Assembly: GCA_030430025.1 (NCBI GenBank)
Contig: JAUIGR010000008.1
Span: 1 to 64,000, forward strand
DNA from: Gammaproteobacteria bacterium
GTDB lineage: Bacteria; Pseudomonadota; Gammaproteobacteria; Xanthomonadales; Marinicellaceae
Length of the DNA: 64,000 nt
Direction: 5' to 3'
Positions 29,763-42,071 of this stretch are shown piece after piece (position 1 is the stretch's first letter; each line of letters starts with the position of its first letter). Both the position numbers and the translations under genes were made by a program. Under the pieces are notes generated by a model, which saw nothing but the letters and a program-made list of their open reading frames with translations, had not been told where the DNA came from and made no database searches.

Positions 29763-31321
29763 ATAGTCATTTATTATGGCAAATGCTTAAAGAAAAAGAC
29801 CTTGTGGTATCAGACACCTCACCACTACAAGGTGGCGAAGTTCATGATCAACCATGGTATATTCGTCTGTTACTCGGTTTTTGTGGTTGGTTAGCATCCT
29901 GGTTCATATTGGGATTCCTGGCACTGGGATTTTTTGATATTTTTGATAACGCAATGGCTGCTTTTTTACTGGGGTTAATCATCCATATAGCAGCCTTTCA
30001 TTATTACAAAAAGAGCACAAAGAATGATTTCTTTGATCAAGCCATTTTGGTTTTTTGCTTCGTGGGTCAACTACTGGTTGCTGTTGCTCTTTTTGAAGGG
30101 ATAGGATTCCATAGTCGAACCGCATTCATGCTGCTGGGATGCTATCAATTAGCATTATTGTTTTTAATTGATAACAGTATTCATCGTTATCTTACCGCTT
30201 TTTTTGCTTTATCAGCGATTATCCATGTTTTTTTCAGCAATACCCTATACCCAATAACGGTAGCTCTAGTCAGTGCTATTTTTATTCAAATCTGGTTACA
30301 AAGGAAACACTGGGGTCGATGGAAAACCATATTACATCCGTTAGCTACATCACTGGCCTTGATTATGCTTTTTTTAGCACAAACAAGAAATCATCCAATA
30401 TGGTTGATGGATATTATTTCACCCCATCGATATGATTTAACAACATGGCCTTACTTAAATCTTTCGGCCAATATATTACTGGCAATTTCGGCAGTCTATC
30501 TGAGCTGGCAACTAACACGTGAAAGCGGTATACCTTGGCACAAATATAGCATATTAGCTCTATTGATTGTTTTAGCAGTGGGTGTCATGGCAGTCTATGT
30601 TCCCAATATGCTGCCAGCAGTGATCGTTTTACTGATAGGCAAAGGTCGAGGAGAAAATTGGTTACAAGCACTTGGAGTTTTGGCAATACTGTTTTTCTTC
30701 TGCTGGTATTATTATTGGTTAGATATAACATTATTGAACAAGTCAATCATTTTGCTTATTCTGGGCTTATTACTGACATCAGCTTACTACCTAATTCACA
30801 ACAAATCATCGGTTGCTGTTAGAACCAAAGTTCAATGGAATAGGAAACACCTGGCAACACTATTAACTGTGGTTTTCACACTGTTGTCACTGAATGGTTT
30901 TATCTACAACAAAGAACACACTATCAAAAACGGAGAGCGTATCTTATTGCGATTAGCCCCTGTTGACCCTCGTTCATTGATGCAAGGTGATTTTATGCGC
31001 ATTCGCTATCAACTTAACAATCAGCTTAATCAACAACAAGATGGCCAAGCCATCATAGAGCTCGATGAAAATAACGTGGCATCTTATGTCAGCCTATTTG
31101 AAGACCAGTCGTTAAATCAAAATCAAAGACTACTCAATTTTAAAGTCAGACAAAACGTTCCCCGAATTGGCAGTCAGGCTTTTTTCTTTCAAGAAGGACA
31201 AGCCCAGTTGTTTGACAAAGCTGCTTATGGAGAATTAGTGCTAACTGATACTGGCCAGGTTTTATTGGTCGCATTACGTGATGCAAAGTTACAATCGATC
31301 GGGGAAAATCGTTTGGACTGA
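29759..31321 (+). CDS. DUF4401 / GDYXXLXY-domain membrane protein fusion
   Basis: Multi-TM N-terminus; C-terminal ILLRLAPVDPRSLMQGDFMRIRYQLN; overlaps the previous ORF by 4 nt. Confidence 0.75.
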   Translation: MNSHLLWQMLKEKDLVVSDTSPLQGGEVHDQPWYIRLLLGFCGWLASWFILGFLALGFFDIFDNAMAAFLLGLIIHIAAFHYYKKSTKNDFFDQAILVFCFVGQLLVAVALFEGIGFHSRTAFMLLGCYQLALLFLIDNSIHRYLTAFFALSAIIHVFFSNTLYPITVALVSAIFIQIWLQRKHWGRWKTILHPLATSLALIMLFLAQTRNHPIWLMDIISPHRYDLTTWPYLNLSANILLAISAVYLSWQLTRESGIPWHKYSILALLIVLAVGVMAVYVPNMLPAVIVLLIGKGRGENWLQALGVLAILFFFCWYYYWLDITLLNKSIILLILGLLLTSAYYLIHNKSSVAVRTKVQWNRKHLATLLTVVFTLLSLNGFIYNKEHTIKNGERILLRLAPVDPRSLMQGDFMRIRYQLNNQLNQQQDGQAIIELDENNVASYVSLFEDQSLNQNQRLLNFKVRQNVPRIGSQAFFFQEGQAQLFDKAAYGELVLTDTGQVLLVALRDAKLQSIGENRLD

Positions 31322-31348
31322 CTTTCCCCTTTCAAATCTAAAGTTTAA

Positions 31349-33025
31349 TTAAGGATTGTTATACTCATCAGCCCCTAAATCATAAGTGCCATGCAAATTA
31401 GGATGGTTTGGGTCATCTACTCCGTGAGCTTCAAATTCCATATCTTCCATAACATCAAAACTGATCTCGTAGCAATAATCAATCGCAGGCGATGTCGCTT
31501 GCAGACGATAATCATTCGCGCCTAGATTAACAAATTGCGGATCACCAACCATAACTGTACCTCCTGCACTGAATGAGTCACTCTCATGACTGAGCACACA
31601 TTCAAAGTGTGAATTTGATCCTTCAGCTTCTGAATAGACATCAACTGACTCATCAACGATAATGCTGGATAACACATTAACATCACCTCTGTGGTTGTCG
31701 ATCAATTCTTCAACGACACGATTATCGGCAATCGTTACTGACTCTAAGCGCAAATTGGCAGTTACATCAGGATTAAGATCAAACTCATCGACAAAAAACA
31801 ACTCTTGGTCAATGTAATCCCCATCACTTCCCCAATCGCCATTTTCAACCAACATACTGTTGTTGAATGTCATCTCAGCATTGTCAACAAGATAACCCAA
31901 AACACCCATATTGGCACGATGACCCTGGATCCAACTGCGGTACAAACGGACTACCGCTCCTCCATTCACATATCCTAACCCACCTCTTCTAGCCTTGTTA
32001 TTGACAAATCGACTACATTGCTCCACTGACCAACAACCAGCACCTTGATTTTCATAGGACAATGCCATGAATTCAACTGAACTCGTAACATAAAACGCAC
32101 CTCCATGAACAGCGAGATTGTCATCGAACACCGTATTTACCGCGAATACTTTTGTTCCATTGCCTGTAGCAAAGAAACCGCCTCCTACTCCGCTGTAGGG
32201 CCCATCTTGATATGCTCTGGCTGTATTGTCCCTGATCATCACAGGTTGGTTATTGTCACCATAACAAATGCCATTTTCACAATGAGAAAAACCACCAAAT
32301 AGCCAGAGTCGAGCACCACGCTCTAGAGAGATTCCACCACCTATTCCACCAGTAGTATTTTTTTGGATAACAACGGGTGAATAAACATAAGCATTACAGC
32401 CATAAATACGCATTCCACCGCCAAATTTGGACGCTTTGTTATGTTCGATTAATGTATCTCCAACCAAAGAAATACTGGTATTATTGTCCTCAGCAAAGCA
32501 GGTAACACCAGTATCACCATTATAAGAAATGGTGCTGTCATTGATGACTATATCAGCGTTGCCTTTAAACACAACCATACCCCTCAAATTATTATTATAA
32601 ATAAGCACATCATCAATAACGAGGTTTACCTTAGCTTCATTTACATCAATTCCTTGGTCGCCATTACCGATATATAAATGGCGCAGCTCAACCTTATTAC
32701 CAGTGCCTTTTCCGGAAATGCTCAACACAATACCAGAGTTTGCACCATCAATCACAGGATGTGAAAGATCAGTAATATTAGCAGCAGCAGCAGAACAATC
32801 AGCATAACCTCCTTTAAGAGTTCTGCTGACATCATGCATTGATAAGTGTTCAAAATAAGGGGAACCACTGCTAGCGATTCGAATTTCACCACTCAATCCG
32901 CTATCTATCGCAGATTGTATGGAGCTAAAATGACAATTATTATCAGCCCCTACGGTTATAAAATCTTGATCAGCCATCGAATTCAGGCTAATCAAAACAA
33001 AACATGTAAACAAACAAGTCTTCAT
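31349..33025 (-). CDS. Secreted parallel beta-helix/Pmp-like repeat protein, paralog of the 7766-9418 product
   Basis: DxCxFSSIQSAIDSG...IRIASSGSPYFEHLSM...LKGGYADC; ends TYDLGADEYNNP. Confidence 0.75.
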   Translation of the reverse strand: MKTCLFTCFVLISLNSMADQDFITVGADNNCHFSSIQSAIDSGLSGEIRIASSGSPYFEHLSMHDVSRTLKGGYADCSAAAANITDLSHPVIDGANSGIVLSISGKGTGNKVELRHLYIGNGDQGIDVNEAKVNLVIDDVLIYNNNLRGMVVFKGNADIVINDSTISYNGDTGVTCFAEDNNTSISLVGDTLIEHNKASKFGGGMRIYGCNAYVYSPVVIQKNTTGGIGGGISLERGARLWLFGGFSHCENGICYGDNNQPVMIRDNTARAYQDGPYSGVGGGFFATGNGTKVFAVNTVFDDNLAVHGGAFYVTSSVEFMALSYENQGAGCWSVEQCSRFVNNKARRGGLGYVNGGAVVRLYRSWIQGHRANMGVLGYLVDNAEMTFNNSMLVENGDWGSDGDYIDQELFFVDEFDLNPDVTANLRLESVTIADNRVVEELIDNHRGDVNVLSSIIVDESVDVYSEAEGSNSHFECVLSHESDSFSAGGTVMVGDPQFVNLGANDYRLQATSPAIDYCYEISFDVMEDMEFEAHGVDDPNHPNLHGTYDLGADEYNNP

Positions 33026-33735
33026 TAATTTTCTCCACTAATGGCTAACATACCTTCTTAATTACAGTATTCGGGAGCAAATAATAGTAAAGGGCTTTAA
33101 TGTCTTTTCTATACCTCCGAAGAATAACAACACAAATTTTAAGTACACAATTTCCTATCTTAGATGTCATTAATCTACATTGCTCAGCTCAGTTAAATGA
33201 TATGTTAACTATACTTTCTCACACAGGTCCTTTATTCTAAAAAAAGACCACACCTATGAGACCTTTACTTGATTCTACGACTGCATTAAATCGGCTAAAA
33301 ATCAGCAAGATAAGGTTTCAACCGTAGCTTAAAAACAAGTATCAGCAAGACTAATAAAGCCAATATGGCGCCTTTTAAACATGTTTGACTATTGAACGAA
33401 TCAAGCATAAGGTCTCTATTAACAAAATAAACCCCAGCTAATCTTGTGGGTTCCAATGACCATCGTAATTTACGAAAGGAAAAGGTCATTTTTTTAACAT
33501 TTTTTTAAATTGTTATGATTAGCACAATTAATTCATGAGTAAATGGATTTTTAACAAGATCGGTTATATTTCTGGTAATGCTAAATTCAGCGATTGATAA
33601 CGCAGTTGTAAGGAAAAAGCAATCACAACAACATCTAACTAAATAATGTTAGCAGACCCTAAATTTTCATGTCCAAACAAACAGTCTTGTTATTACGTTA
33701 CATGATATAATACAAGCTTTAAACATTAGGGATGT

Positions 33736-34482
33736 TTGATGACCAAACTGGTATTACTTCGACATGGTGAAAGTGAATGGAATTTGGCTAATCGTTTCAC
33801 TGGCTGGAAAGATGTTGATTTAACAGAAACTGGACGAGCACAAGCTAAAAATGCTGGTCAGTTGCTTAAGGAAGCTGGTTTTGAATTTGATCAAGCATAT
33901 ACCTCTGTATTAAAACGAGCGATCCGCACACTGTGGATAGCTACCGATGAAATGGAACGGTTATGGCTACCCACAGAACGCTCTTGGCGGCTGAATGAAC
34001 GTCATTATGGTGCCCTTCAGGGGTTGAATAAATCAGAAACAGCGGCCAAATATGGTGATCAACAAGTATTGATTTGGCGACGCTCTTACAACACACCACC
34101 ACCTAAACTAGAGTGGAATGATGAGCGAAATGCCGCATCTGATATTCGATACAAATCTTTAGACAAGGATCAAATCCCTTTAGGAGAATGCTTAGCTGAT
34201 TGTGTACAACGTGTCATGCCTTACTGGCATGAAAGAATCGCACCTGATGTAAAGGCAGGCAAACAAATTATCATAACCGCTCACGGCAACTCATTGCGGG
34301 CTCTGGTAAAATATCTAGATGATATTTCAGAAGACGATATTTTGAAGTTAAACATACCAACTGGTATACCTCTGATCTATGAGCTTGATGATGCACTTAA
34401 ACCAATCAAAAGTTATTATTTAGGCGACCAAGAAATGGTTGCAAAAGCACAAGCATCGGTTGCTCATCAAGGCAAAGCATAA
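33736..34482 (+). CDS. gpmA: 2,3-bisphosphoglycerate-dependent phosphoglycerate mutase
   Basis: [41 protein letters not shown]. Confidence 0.97.
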   Translation: MMTKLVLLRHGESEWNLANRFTGWKDVDLTETGRAQAKNAGQLLKEAGFEFDQAYTSVLKRAIRTLWIATDEMERLWLPTERSWRLNERHYGALQGLNKSETAAKYGDQQVLIWRRSYNTPPPKLEWNDERNAASDIRYKSLDKDQIPLGECLADCVQRVMPYWHERIAPDVKAGKQIIITAHGNSLRALVKYLDDISEDDILKLNIPTGIPLIYELDDALKPIKSYYLGDQEMVAKAQASVAHQGKA

Positions 34483-34488
34483 AGTAAT

Positions 34489-36378
34489 ATGAATAAAATA
34501 TACCCTATTCTGGACCAAATCAATGACCCCACTGACCTCAGGCGACTGACTGCTGACCAGTTACCTCAAGCTGCGGATGACGTGCGTCAATATCTGATCG
34601 ATAATATTTCACAATGTGGCGGCCATTTTGGCTCAGGGCTAGGTACCGTCGAACTAACCGTCGCTTTACATTACGTATTTGACACACCTAAGGATCGTAT
34701 TGTTTGGGATGTAGGTCATCAGGCTTATCCACACAAGATCCTCACAGGACGCAAAAACCTCCTTCAAACCATCAAACAAAAAAATGGACTGGCACCATTT
34801 CCCAAACGAAGTGAAAGTCAATACGACACCTTTGGAGTCGGGCATTCATCCACTTCAATTGGTGCGGCTTTAGGTATGTCCTTGGGAGCCCAAATTATCG
34901 GTGAAGAACGAGAAGTTGTGGCTGTCATTGGTGATGGTGCAATGACTGCTGGTATGGCTTATGAAGCCCTAAACCATGGTGGGGAATTAGATACCAATAT
35001 ATTGGTAGTCCTCAATGAAAATGAAATGTCTATTTCACCGAATGTCGGTGCATTGACCAGAATGTTAATCAAAATAGTCTCCGGTCGCACCTATAACCGA
35101 ATGCGCGAAAAATCAAAACGATGGATGCGTCGTGGTTCATGGCTATGGAAATTTCTCTCTCGCTGGGAGGAACACACCAAAGGTATGTTTGTTCCCAATA
35201 CCCTTTTTGAGGAACTCGGTTTCCACCATCTCGGGCCTATTGATGGACACGATATGCCTACATTGATCAATACACTTCAAACAGCCAAAGAAATTCAAGG
35301 ACCAAAGCTGTTACACATCATCACAAAAAAAGGGAAAGGGTATAAACCAGCAGAAGAAAACCCCATTAAATATCATGCAGTCAGCAAATTCGATCCAAAA
35401 ATAGGAATGAAACCCAGTGTTTCACCAACCAGACCGAGTTATACCAGCATTTTTAGTAACTGGATTTGTGATATGGCACGCATTGATCAATCACTAGTAG
35501 CGATTACTCCAGCTATGCGTGAAGGCTCTGGTCTAGTCGAATTTTCCAAGTTATTTCCACGTCGTTACTTTGATGTAGGTATTGCCGAACAACATGCAGT
35601 AACGTTAGCAGCTGGCATGGCTTGTGAAGGTATTAAGCCGGTGGTTGCTATTTACTCAACATTTTTACAACGAGCTTATGACCAGTTGATACATGATGTG
35701 GCCATCCAAAACCTTGATGTGCTTTTTGCTATTGATCGGGGCGGTGTTGTGGGGCCTGATGGCGCCACCCATGCTGGCAACCTCGACCTCAGCTACTTAC
35801 GATGTATTCCCAACCTAGTAATCATGGCACCAGCCGATGAGAATGAATGTCGACAAATGCTATATACAGGTCATATCCATAAAGGTCCCGCAGCTGTTCG
35901 TTATCCACGAGGTACTGGCCCAGGCACATCGATCCAACCTAAAATGAAAGCACTTAAGATTGGACAGGCCCATACTTTGAGGAGAGGAACAAAAGAAATA
36001 GCTATCTTGTCTTTTGGAGTGATGCTTGAATCTGCAATGAAAGTGGCGGAATCTCTAGATACCTCGCTGGTTGACATGCGTTTTATCAAACCATTGGATG
36101 AAGAGATAATTATCAAGATGGCCAATCAACACAACTGTCTGGTTACCATCGAAGATAATGTTATTGCTGGAGGTGCTGGCAGTGCAGTGAACGAAGTCGT
36201 ACAACGTTTAAAACTAGATGTGATTGTTTTGAACTTAGGACTCCCTGACTATTTTCAAGATCATGGTAGCCGTGAAGAATTATTAGAAGAAGCTGGATTA
36301 GATGAGGCAAACATTCAACGACGAATCCAAGCTTTTATTAAAGGCAACAATCATAATGTTATTTCTATCAAGCAATGA
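34489..36378 (+). CDS. dxs: 1-deoxy-D-xylulose-5-phosphate synthase
   Basis: [56 protein letters not shown]. Confidence 0.97.
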   Translation: MNKIYPILDQINDPTDLRRLTADQLPQAADDVRQYLIDNISQCGGHFGSGLGTVELTVALHYVFDTPKDRIVWDVGHQAYPHKILTGRKNLLQTIKQKNGLAPFPKRSESQYDTFGVGHSSTSIGAALGMSLGAQIIGEEREVVAVIGDGAMTAGMAYEALNHGGELDTNILVVLNENEMSISPNVGALTRMLIKIVSGRTYNRMREKSKRWMRRGSWLWKFLSRWEEHTKGMFVPNTLFEELGFHHLGPIDGHDMPTLINTLQTAKEIQGPKLLHIITKKGKGYKPAEENPIKYHAVSKFDPKIGMKPSVSPTRPSYTSIFSNWICDMARIDQSLVAITPAMREGSGLVEFSKLFPRRYFDVGIAEQHAVTLAAGMACEGIKPVVAIYSTFLQRAYDQLIHDVAIQNLDVLFAIDRGGVVGPDGATHAGNLDLSYLRCIPNLVIMAPADENECRQMLYTGHIHKGPAAVRYPRGTGPGTSIQPKMKALKIGQAHTLRRGTKEIAILSFGVMLESAMKVAESLDTSLVDMRFIKPLDEEIIIKMANQHNCLVTIEDNVIAGGAGSAVNEVVQRLKLDVIVLNLGLPDYFQDHGSREELLEEAGLDEANIQRRIQAFIKGNNHNVISIKQ

Positions 36379-36509
36379 ACCAAATTTCTGTCTAGCAGAA
36401 TAATCAAAAATTCATTAGTAAAAGATGATATATGTATCTGGTTTTCAAATGAAAAATTCACTTACGTATATGTACAAAGTCAACTTAAGTTAATGACTTC
36501 TTCTGAAAC

Positions 36510-37052
36510 TCAGGCGCGTTTACTCAGCAGATACTCTGTCATTTCATGCGTAGTGAAGTGTCGTTTTAAATAGTTGACATAATTTTTGGCTTTTTTCTGA
36601 TCCTGCTTTTCATCCAGATAATTGATGATCGCCACCAAAGCATCTACCATTAAAGGATTGGTGCTTTTCTTACGCATCATCTGATTAATAATGTAGGCTG
36701 CATTATTTTCAAATCCATGAGAAGCAAACACTATTGCTAATTTAATCAATGTGTCATCATTCAATTTGATACGACCTTGTGTAGTGGTCATGTATTTGAC
36801 AAAATCAGCATGGATCTTTTCACCCGACACATCAAACTGAATTTGCAAATTAAAATAGTCAATAGCTGCCTGATGATGGGTATCATCAAAAGGGATGTAT
36901 TTACCGTATTCAAATCGCAATCGTGCTAAATCGAGACTATTCGGATATTTTCGAAACGTTTTATGCAACAACTTCATGGCTTTCAAATACTTGCCCTTGT
37001 TGATGTATTTTTCAGCCCGAGCAACGGGATTCAGTCTGGATCCAAACAGCAC
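36510..37052 (-). CDS. TPR-like hypothetical protein
   Basis: KYINKGKYLKAMKLLHKTFRKYPNSLDLARLRFEYGKY helical repeat pattern. Confidence 0.6.
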   Translation of the reverse strand: MLFGSRLNPVARAEKYINKGKYLKAMKLLHKTFRKYPNSLDLARLRFEYGKYIPFDDTHHQAAIDYFNLQIQFDVSGEKIHADFVKYMTTTQGRIKLNDDTLIKLAIVFASHGFENNAAYIINQMMRKKSTNPLMVDALVAIINYLDEKQDQKKAKNYVNYLKRHFTTHEMTEYLLSKRA

Positions 37053-37087
37053 TTCTTTTAATCACTTGTTTCACTTGAAACATGTCA

Positions 37088-37732
37088 TTATAGCATTTGA
37101 AGTTCTGCCATTGATAAACATTTATCATTACCTAGAACAAAATGATCTAATACCTTAACATCAACTAATGCTAAAGTTTTAATTAACCGTTGTGTTAATG
37201 TCCGATCAGATTGGCTTGGCGTGGCATCACCTGAAGGATGATTATGAGCAAAAATAACAGCAGCCGCATTATGTTTAAGGCATAATTGCGCAACTGTTCT
37301 TGGATATATTTGAGCTTGATCGATGCTGCCGTTGAAAAGAAAATCAAAATGAATCAGTCTATTTTTACTGTCTAAAAATAAACAAGCAAATCGCTCATAA
37401 TCAGTTTGTTCGAAATGAAAAAGTAAATAACGTCGAACCAGACCAGGGTCAGTAAAACTAGGTGTCCCTCTTAGTTCACTCGCAATAGACCGAGAAAACA
37501 TTTCTGATATAGCGATAAATTGAATGCTTTTTGCCTGTCCAAGACCCTTAATTGCTGACAATTCATCTGGAGATGCTGACAACAATACATGGATAGAACC
37601 AAAATGGTCTAATAACTGTCCAGCTAAATTAAGAACTGAAATACCTTTTATACCTGTACGCAAAAAAATAGCCAGTAACTCTTCATCGCTTAATGAACCA
37701 ACACCATATTTCAGAAGCTTCTCACGAGGCAT
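37088..37732 (-). CDS. radC: RadC family JAB-domain protein; start chosen at MPREKLL
   Basis: PREKLLKYGVGSLSDEELLAIFLRTGIKG, AAVIFAHNHPSGDATPSQSD, LDHFVLG. Confidence 0.95.
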   Translation of the reverse strand: MPREKLLKYGVGSLSDEELLAIFLRTGIKGISVLNLAGQLLDHFGSIHVLLSASPDELSAIKGLGQAKSIQFIAISEMFSRSIASELRGTPSFTDPGLVRRYLLFHFEQTDYERFACLFLDSKNRLIHFDFLFNGSIDQAQIYPRTVAQLCLKHNAAAVIFAHNHPSGDATPSQSDRTLTQRLIKTLALVDVKVLDHFVLGNDKCLSMAELQML

Positions 37733-37923
37733 TAAAACAATATTTGACCCTGACAACATTTGGCACCCTAATAATATAAATAAAGCATATAGTGACAAAA
37801 CCACAAATAGATTGCTGTCTATATTTACTGACGAGCATGTAGTGATTCATAATCATTGATGTTCTTAAGTGCTTTCTATTACAATTATTGACATACCTAA
37901 ACCTGCTTACTCAAACTAAAATA

Positions 37924-38379
37924 ATGAAACACATTGATGTTAAAATATTGGATCATCGACTCAAATCAGAATTTGGAATGCCTCAATACACAACGCCAGG
38001 TTCGGCTGGTTTAGACCTGAGAGCATGTCTAGAAAAGCCCCTCCTTATTGAACCAAACGAAACTCACTTGCTACCTACTGGAATAGCCATTCACATCAAA
38101 GATCCTAATCTAGCAGCTGTCATTTTGCCAAGATCTGGCATGGGTCACAAACATGGCATCGTATTGGGTAATTTAGTGGGCTTGATAGATTCAGACTATC
38201 AGGGTCAACTGTTTGTTTCATGCTGGAATCGATCAAACAGTGTTTACACAATCTCCCCCGGAAACCGTATTGCACAACTGGTATTCATACCAATCGTACA
38301 AGCCAAACTTAACGTAGTCGATGAATTCGATCAAAGCGAACGGGGTATAGGCGGTTTTGGACATACTGGAGTGGAGTGA
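37924..38379 (+). CDS. dut: dUTP diphosphatase
   Basis: [44 protein letters not shown]. Confidence 0.97.
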   Translation: MKHIDVKILDHRLKSEFGMPQYTTPGSAGLDLRACLEKPLLIEPNETHLLPTGIAIHIKDPNLAAVILPRSGMGHKHGIVLGNLVGLIDSDYQGQLFVSCWNRSNSVYTISPGNRIAQLVFIPIVQAKLNVVDEFDQSERGIGGFGHTGVE

Positions 38380-38383
38380 TTTG

Positions 38384-40807
38384 ATGGTTTTTAAAAGAAA
38401 GCAAAAAGAAGAGGATAGCATCATCACAGAAAATCAAACGACAAAACAAAACAGTGAAATCAATGAAAGCCACACTAACAAGGAAACAAAATCCCAACTT
38501 AATATAAAGTTGATCCCTGCAGGTGTGGACTTCAATACCGGTGCTTTATGGAATACAGCCATGGCCGTTACTCTTACTTTATCTGCACTTTTTGCTTTCA
38601 CTGTTTACCAAAACATCAAAAATACTGCCACTTTAGCTACCTTATCATCAGCCAGCGATGAACTTTTAGAAGAGGTTGAAAACAATCTGAAAGCAATAGA
38701 CAAAGCCGCTCGTGAAATCATCAAAAACAATCCTGACGCTGATAATATTGTTACTCTAATAGAACAAGCCATACCTAATACCCTGCGCGTTTTATCAGTG
38801 AAAGAACCTGTGAATGACATTGAACCCAATCCTGAGTTTCCTAACATTAATTTTGCCACACTTGATATTATTAAAACCACCAGTGAAACACAGCAGGAAC
38901 AATTTCCAGAAATTCATTTATATGGGCAAAAAAACCAGTACCTCAACTACGTTTACATACAAAAACCTAAAACCAGTTATGTGGTCATCAGTTATCCTGT
39001 TGAAACACTCATTAATGTCAATAAAAAAATTGAAGCCGGAAATGGTATTTTGTCACTCATACAAAAATCCGGAACATGGAGCACCATCACACTCCAGCAT
39101 TGGGGTGTTCAAGATGATGGTATTTCATTTTCATCATCAGAAAAGAACATACCTAACTCATCATTTTATGTTAAGTACGGAATCAAAGAGTCACAATTAC
39201 AATTTATGCATATGGGGCTAACCAGTGCATCAATCAGTTTATTTGCAGCTCTTCTGATCACATTCCTTGTTTACAAAAAAAGAAAATTAGTTTTTAGTGA
39301 AGCAATCAGTAAAGTTAAAACAGCTAAAAAACAAACCCATTATGTCCCTAAATCTGTTCAGGACGCTGCAACTAAATCATTACCCAAAGAAACACAAATG
39401 CAACTTAAACAAAAAGAATTAAAGAAACAGGCTGCGCTACCTGATCAGTCGATTTTTAAAGCCTATGACATCAGAGGCATCGTTGACAAAACATTGACTA
39501 CTGGCGCAGTTGAACAAATTGGTCAAGCCATAGGTACAGAAAATATCAATAGAGGTTGTCACAAGATCGTTGTAGCCAGAGATGGCCGCTTATCAGGCCC
39601 CCTACTTCTCGACTCCCTGATCATCGGATTAAAAAAATCAGGGTGTGATGTAATCAACATTGGCGCTGTGCCAACCGGAGTGCTGTATTTTGCCACCCAT
39701 CACTTAGAAACAGGTTCAGGTGTTATGCTCACTGGAAGCCATAACCCAGCTGATTATAATGGTCTAAAAATCATGTTGAATGGCGAGACCCTGGCTGGGA
39801 AGTTGATACAAAACTTATATCAAGCCATTGTTGCTGGAGAACTCAAAGAAGGTGAAGGCAGTTATCAAGAAATAGACATCATCGATGATTATATAGATCA
39901 AATCAGCTCTGACATTCAGCTTGAAAATCAGCCCACTATTGTTGTCGATTGCGGTAACGGGATTCCTGGCGAAATCGCACCAGAACTGCTAGAAGAAATT
40001 GGCTGTGAAGTCATTCCACTGCATTGTGAAGTTGATGGCAACTTCCCCAATCACCATCCAGATCCCAGTGTACCTGAAAACCTTGATGACTTAAGAACCA
40101 TGATGAAAGAGACAAATGCTGATCTGGGTATTGCTTTTGACGGAGATGGTGACCGACTAGGTGTAGTAACAAAAACAGGTGAAATCATCTATCCAGACCG
40201 TCTAATGATGCTATTTGCCAAGGATGTTTTAATCCGTCAACCAGGTTCTAGCATCATTTTTGATGTCAAATGCACAGGCCATTTACCTCAATACATTGTC
40301 AAAAATGGCGGTATGCCAATCATGTGGAAAACAGGTCATTCGTTCATGAAGGCTAAATTAAAAGAAACTAATGCGGCAATGGCTGGTGAAATGAGTGGCC
40401 ACTTCTTCTTTAATGAGCGCTGGTTTGGGTTTGATGACGGACTATATGCTGCTGCCCGACTATTAGAAATTTTGGACCAAGAAGACGGTGATTGGCAAGA
40501 AGTCTTCGATGAGTTACCGAAAGGCGTGAGTACACCTGAACTGAAAGTTCATATGAAAGAAGGAGAGCATTACGAATTCATTAAAGAATTCATTGAAAAA
40601 GCTCAATTTTCAGAGGCTAAAATCACTACCATTGATGGCATTCGTGCTGATTTTGCTGACGGCTGGGGTTTGGTACGTTGCTCCAATACCACGCCATGTC
40701 TGGTAATTCGCTTTGATGCTGATAATCAAACTGCTTTGGAACGGATACAACAAGAGTTCAAAACCAAACTCTTAGCAATCAATGATCAATTAAAACTCCC
40801 TTTCTAA
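38384..40807 (+). CDS. algC: Phosphomannomutase/phosphoglucomutase with N-terminal membrane-anchored domain
   Basis: TGSHNPADYNGLK, AFDGDGDRLGV, GEMSGHFFF; about 340-aa N-terminal extension with two TM segments. Confidence 0.88.
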   Translation: MVFKRKQKEEDSIITENQTTKQNSEINESHTNKETKSQLNIKLIPAGVDFNTGALWNTAMAVTLTLSALFAFTVYQNIKNTATLATLSSASDELLEEVENNLKAIDKAAREIIKNNPDADNIVTLIEQAIPNTLRVLSVKEPVNDIEPNPEFPNINFATLDIIKTTSETQQEQFPEIHLYGQKNQYLNYVYIQKPKTSYVVISYPVETLINVNKKIEAGNGILSLIQKSGTWSTITLQHWGVQDDGISFSSSEKNIPNSSFYVKYGIKESQLQFMHMGLTSASISLFAALLITFLVYKKRKLVFSEAISKVKTAKKQTHYVPKSVQDAATKSLPKETQMQLKQKELKKQAALPDQSIFKAYDIRGIVDKTLTTGAVEQIGQAIGTENINRGCHKIVVARDGRLSGPLLLDSLIIGLKKSGCDVINIGAVPTGVLYFATHHLETGSGVMLTGSHNPADYNGLKIMLNGETLAGKLIQNLYQAIVAGELKEGEGSYQEIDIIDDYIDQISSDIQLENQPTIVVDCGNGIPGEIAPELLEEIGCEVIPLHCEVDGNFPNHHPDPSVPENLDDLRTMMKETNADLGIAFDGDGDRLGVVTKTGEIIYPDRLMMLFAKDVLIRQPGSSIIFDVKCTGHLPQYIVKNGGMPIMWKTGHSFMKAKLKETNAAMAGEMSGHFFFNERWFGFDDGLYAAARLLEILDQEDGDWQEVFDELPKGVSTPELKVHMKEGEHYEFIKEFIEKAQFSEAKITTIDGIRADFADGWGLVRCSNTTPCLVIRFDADNQTALERIQQEFKTKLLAINDQLKLPF

Positions 40808-41002
40808 ATTGATTACAACATTTTGCTGTTGATAGCTGAGTCTGGGTTATTGCTAGCTCCTAAATATGAGTAAACACCAACCAATTCTGATTGATCAACG
40901 CGCTCATTGGCTCAAATCATCAACCGCATAAGACATTTGCATGTTTTTTTCACAATCTGCAGTTAACATAGTATAGTAATTGAGCAATGTATAAATTTTT
41001 TC

Positions 41003-42070
41003 ATGAAAATCATCAACCTCTTTACTGTTTTATTATTGGGACAACTCCCCACAAGTATTCTGGCACAAAACCTCACACCTGTAATCGTCGCTGAAGTTCA
41101 TTCACAGCCATTACAAACACAGCTGGAATCACTGGCTACAGTGCAAGCCAATGAGAGTGTTACCATCACATCCCCAGTAACCGAGCATATAAAAAACATT
41201 CATTTTAAAGATAGTCAAGAAGTCATGCAGGGACAGCTGCTGTTCACTTTAGATGACAGTGACGAACAAGCCTTGCTAATTGAAGAACAAGCCAGGTTAG
41301 CAGAAGCACAAAGACAGGTCAAACGATTGAACCAACTGGCAATCAATAACATCACATCACAAAGTGCTCTTGACAACCAAATAAGTCAAGTGACCATCAG
41401 TCAAGCTAAAATTAAAGGCATCGAAGTGGCACTGGCCAAAAGACAAATCGAAGCCCCTTTTAATGGTGTATTGGGCCTACGAAAAATCAGTATTGGTGCA
41501 CTGGCACAAGTCGGAACTCAATTAATCACTATTGATGAACTCAGTGCTGTCAAGCTGGATGCTTATATTCCAGAAAAATACCTCTCACATATTGCCATTA
41601 ATCAAACCATTCAAGCAAAAGCAACCGCCTATCCAAATAAGATATTTGAAGGTCGTGTGGCTTCGATTGACAGCCGAGCAAATACATCAACACGATCAAT
41701 TGCTGTAAGAATTATTTTGGATAACACTCAAAAACAACTAAAACCAGGCATGTCCATGACTGTGACCATCAATAGCAATAATGATGAACAACTGACCATT
41801 CCAGAAACTGCTGTACTGTCCTCAGGGGCACAAAATTATGTTTACCTGGTTGACCACCAAGCCTCACCATTAACGGTCAAAAAACAAGCCATCACCATCG
41901 GTCAAAGGAGTCAAGGACTGGTCACCATAGAAAGCGGTTTAAGGGCTGGTCAACAGGTTGTCATTCATGGTGTCAATCGCATCCAGAACGGCACTACTGT
42001 AACAATCACAGCTATTCAAAAGGGAAATGAAAGTCTCTCTGAACTATTGAATCAAAACAAGGATTCATAA
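41003..42070 (+). CDS. RND efflux periplasmic adaptor (membrane fusion protein)
   Basis: Barrel-sandwich/coiled-coil pattern, IEAPFNGVLGLRKISIGALAQVGTQL. Confidence 0.92.
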   Translation: MKIINLFTVLLLGQLPTSILAQNLTPVIVAEVHSQPLQTQLESLATVQANESVTITSPVTEHIKNIHFKDSQEVMQGQLLFTLDDSDEQALLIEEQARLAEAQRQVKRLNQLAINNITSQSALDNQISQVTISQAKIKGIEVALAKRQIEAPFNGVLGLRKISIGALAQVGTQLITIDELSAVKLDAYIPEKYLSHIAINQTIQAKATAYPNKIFEGRVASIDSRANTSTRSIAVRIILDNTQKQLKPGMSMTVTINSNNDEQLTIPETAVLSSGAQNYVYLVDHQASPLTVKKQAITIGQRSQGLVTIESGLRAGQQVVIHGVNRIQNGTTVTITAIQKGNESLSELLNQNKDS

Positions 42071-42071
42071 G

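Noticed and set aside
33295-33489. 64-aa minus-strand ORF with one TM-like segment
   Set aside because: Overlaps the inverted-repeat region; no clear ribosome binding site or homology that I can recognise.
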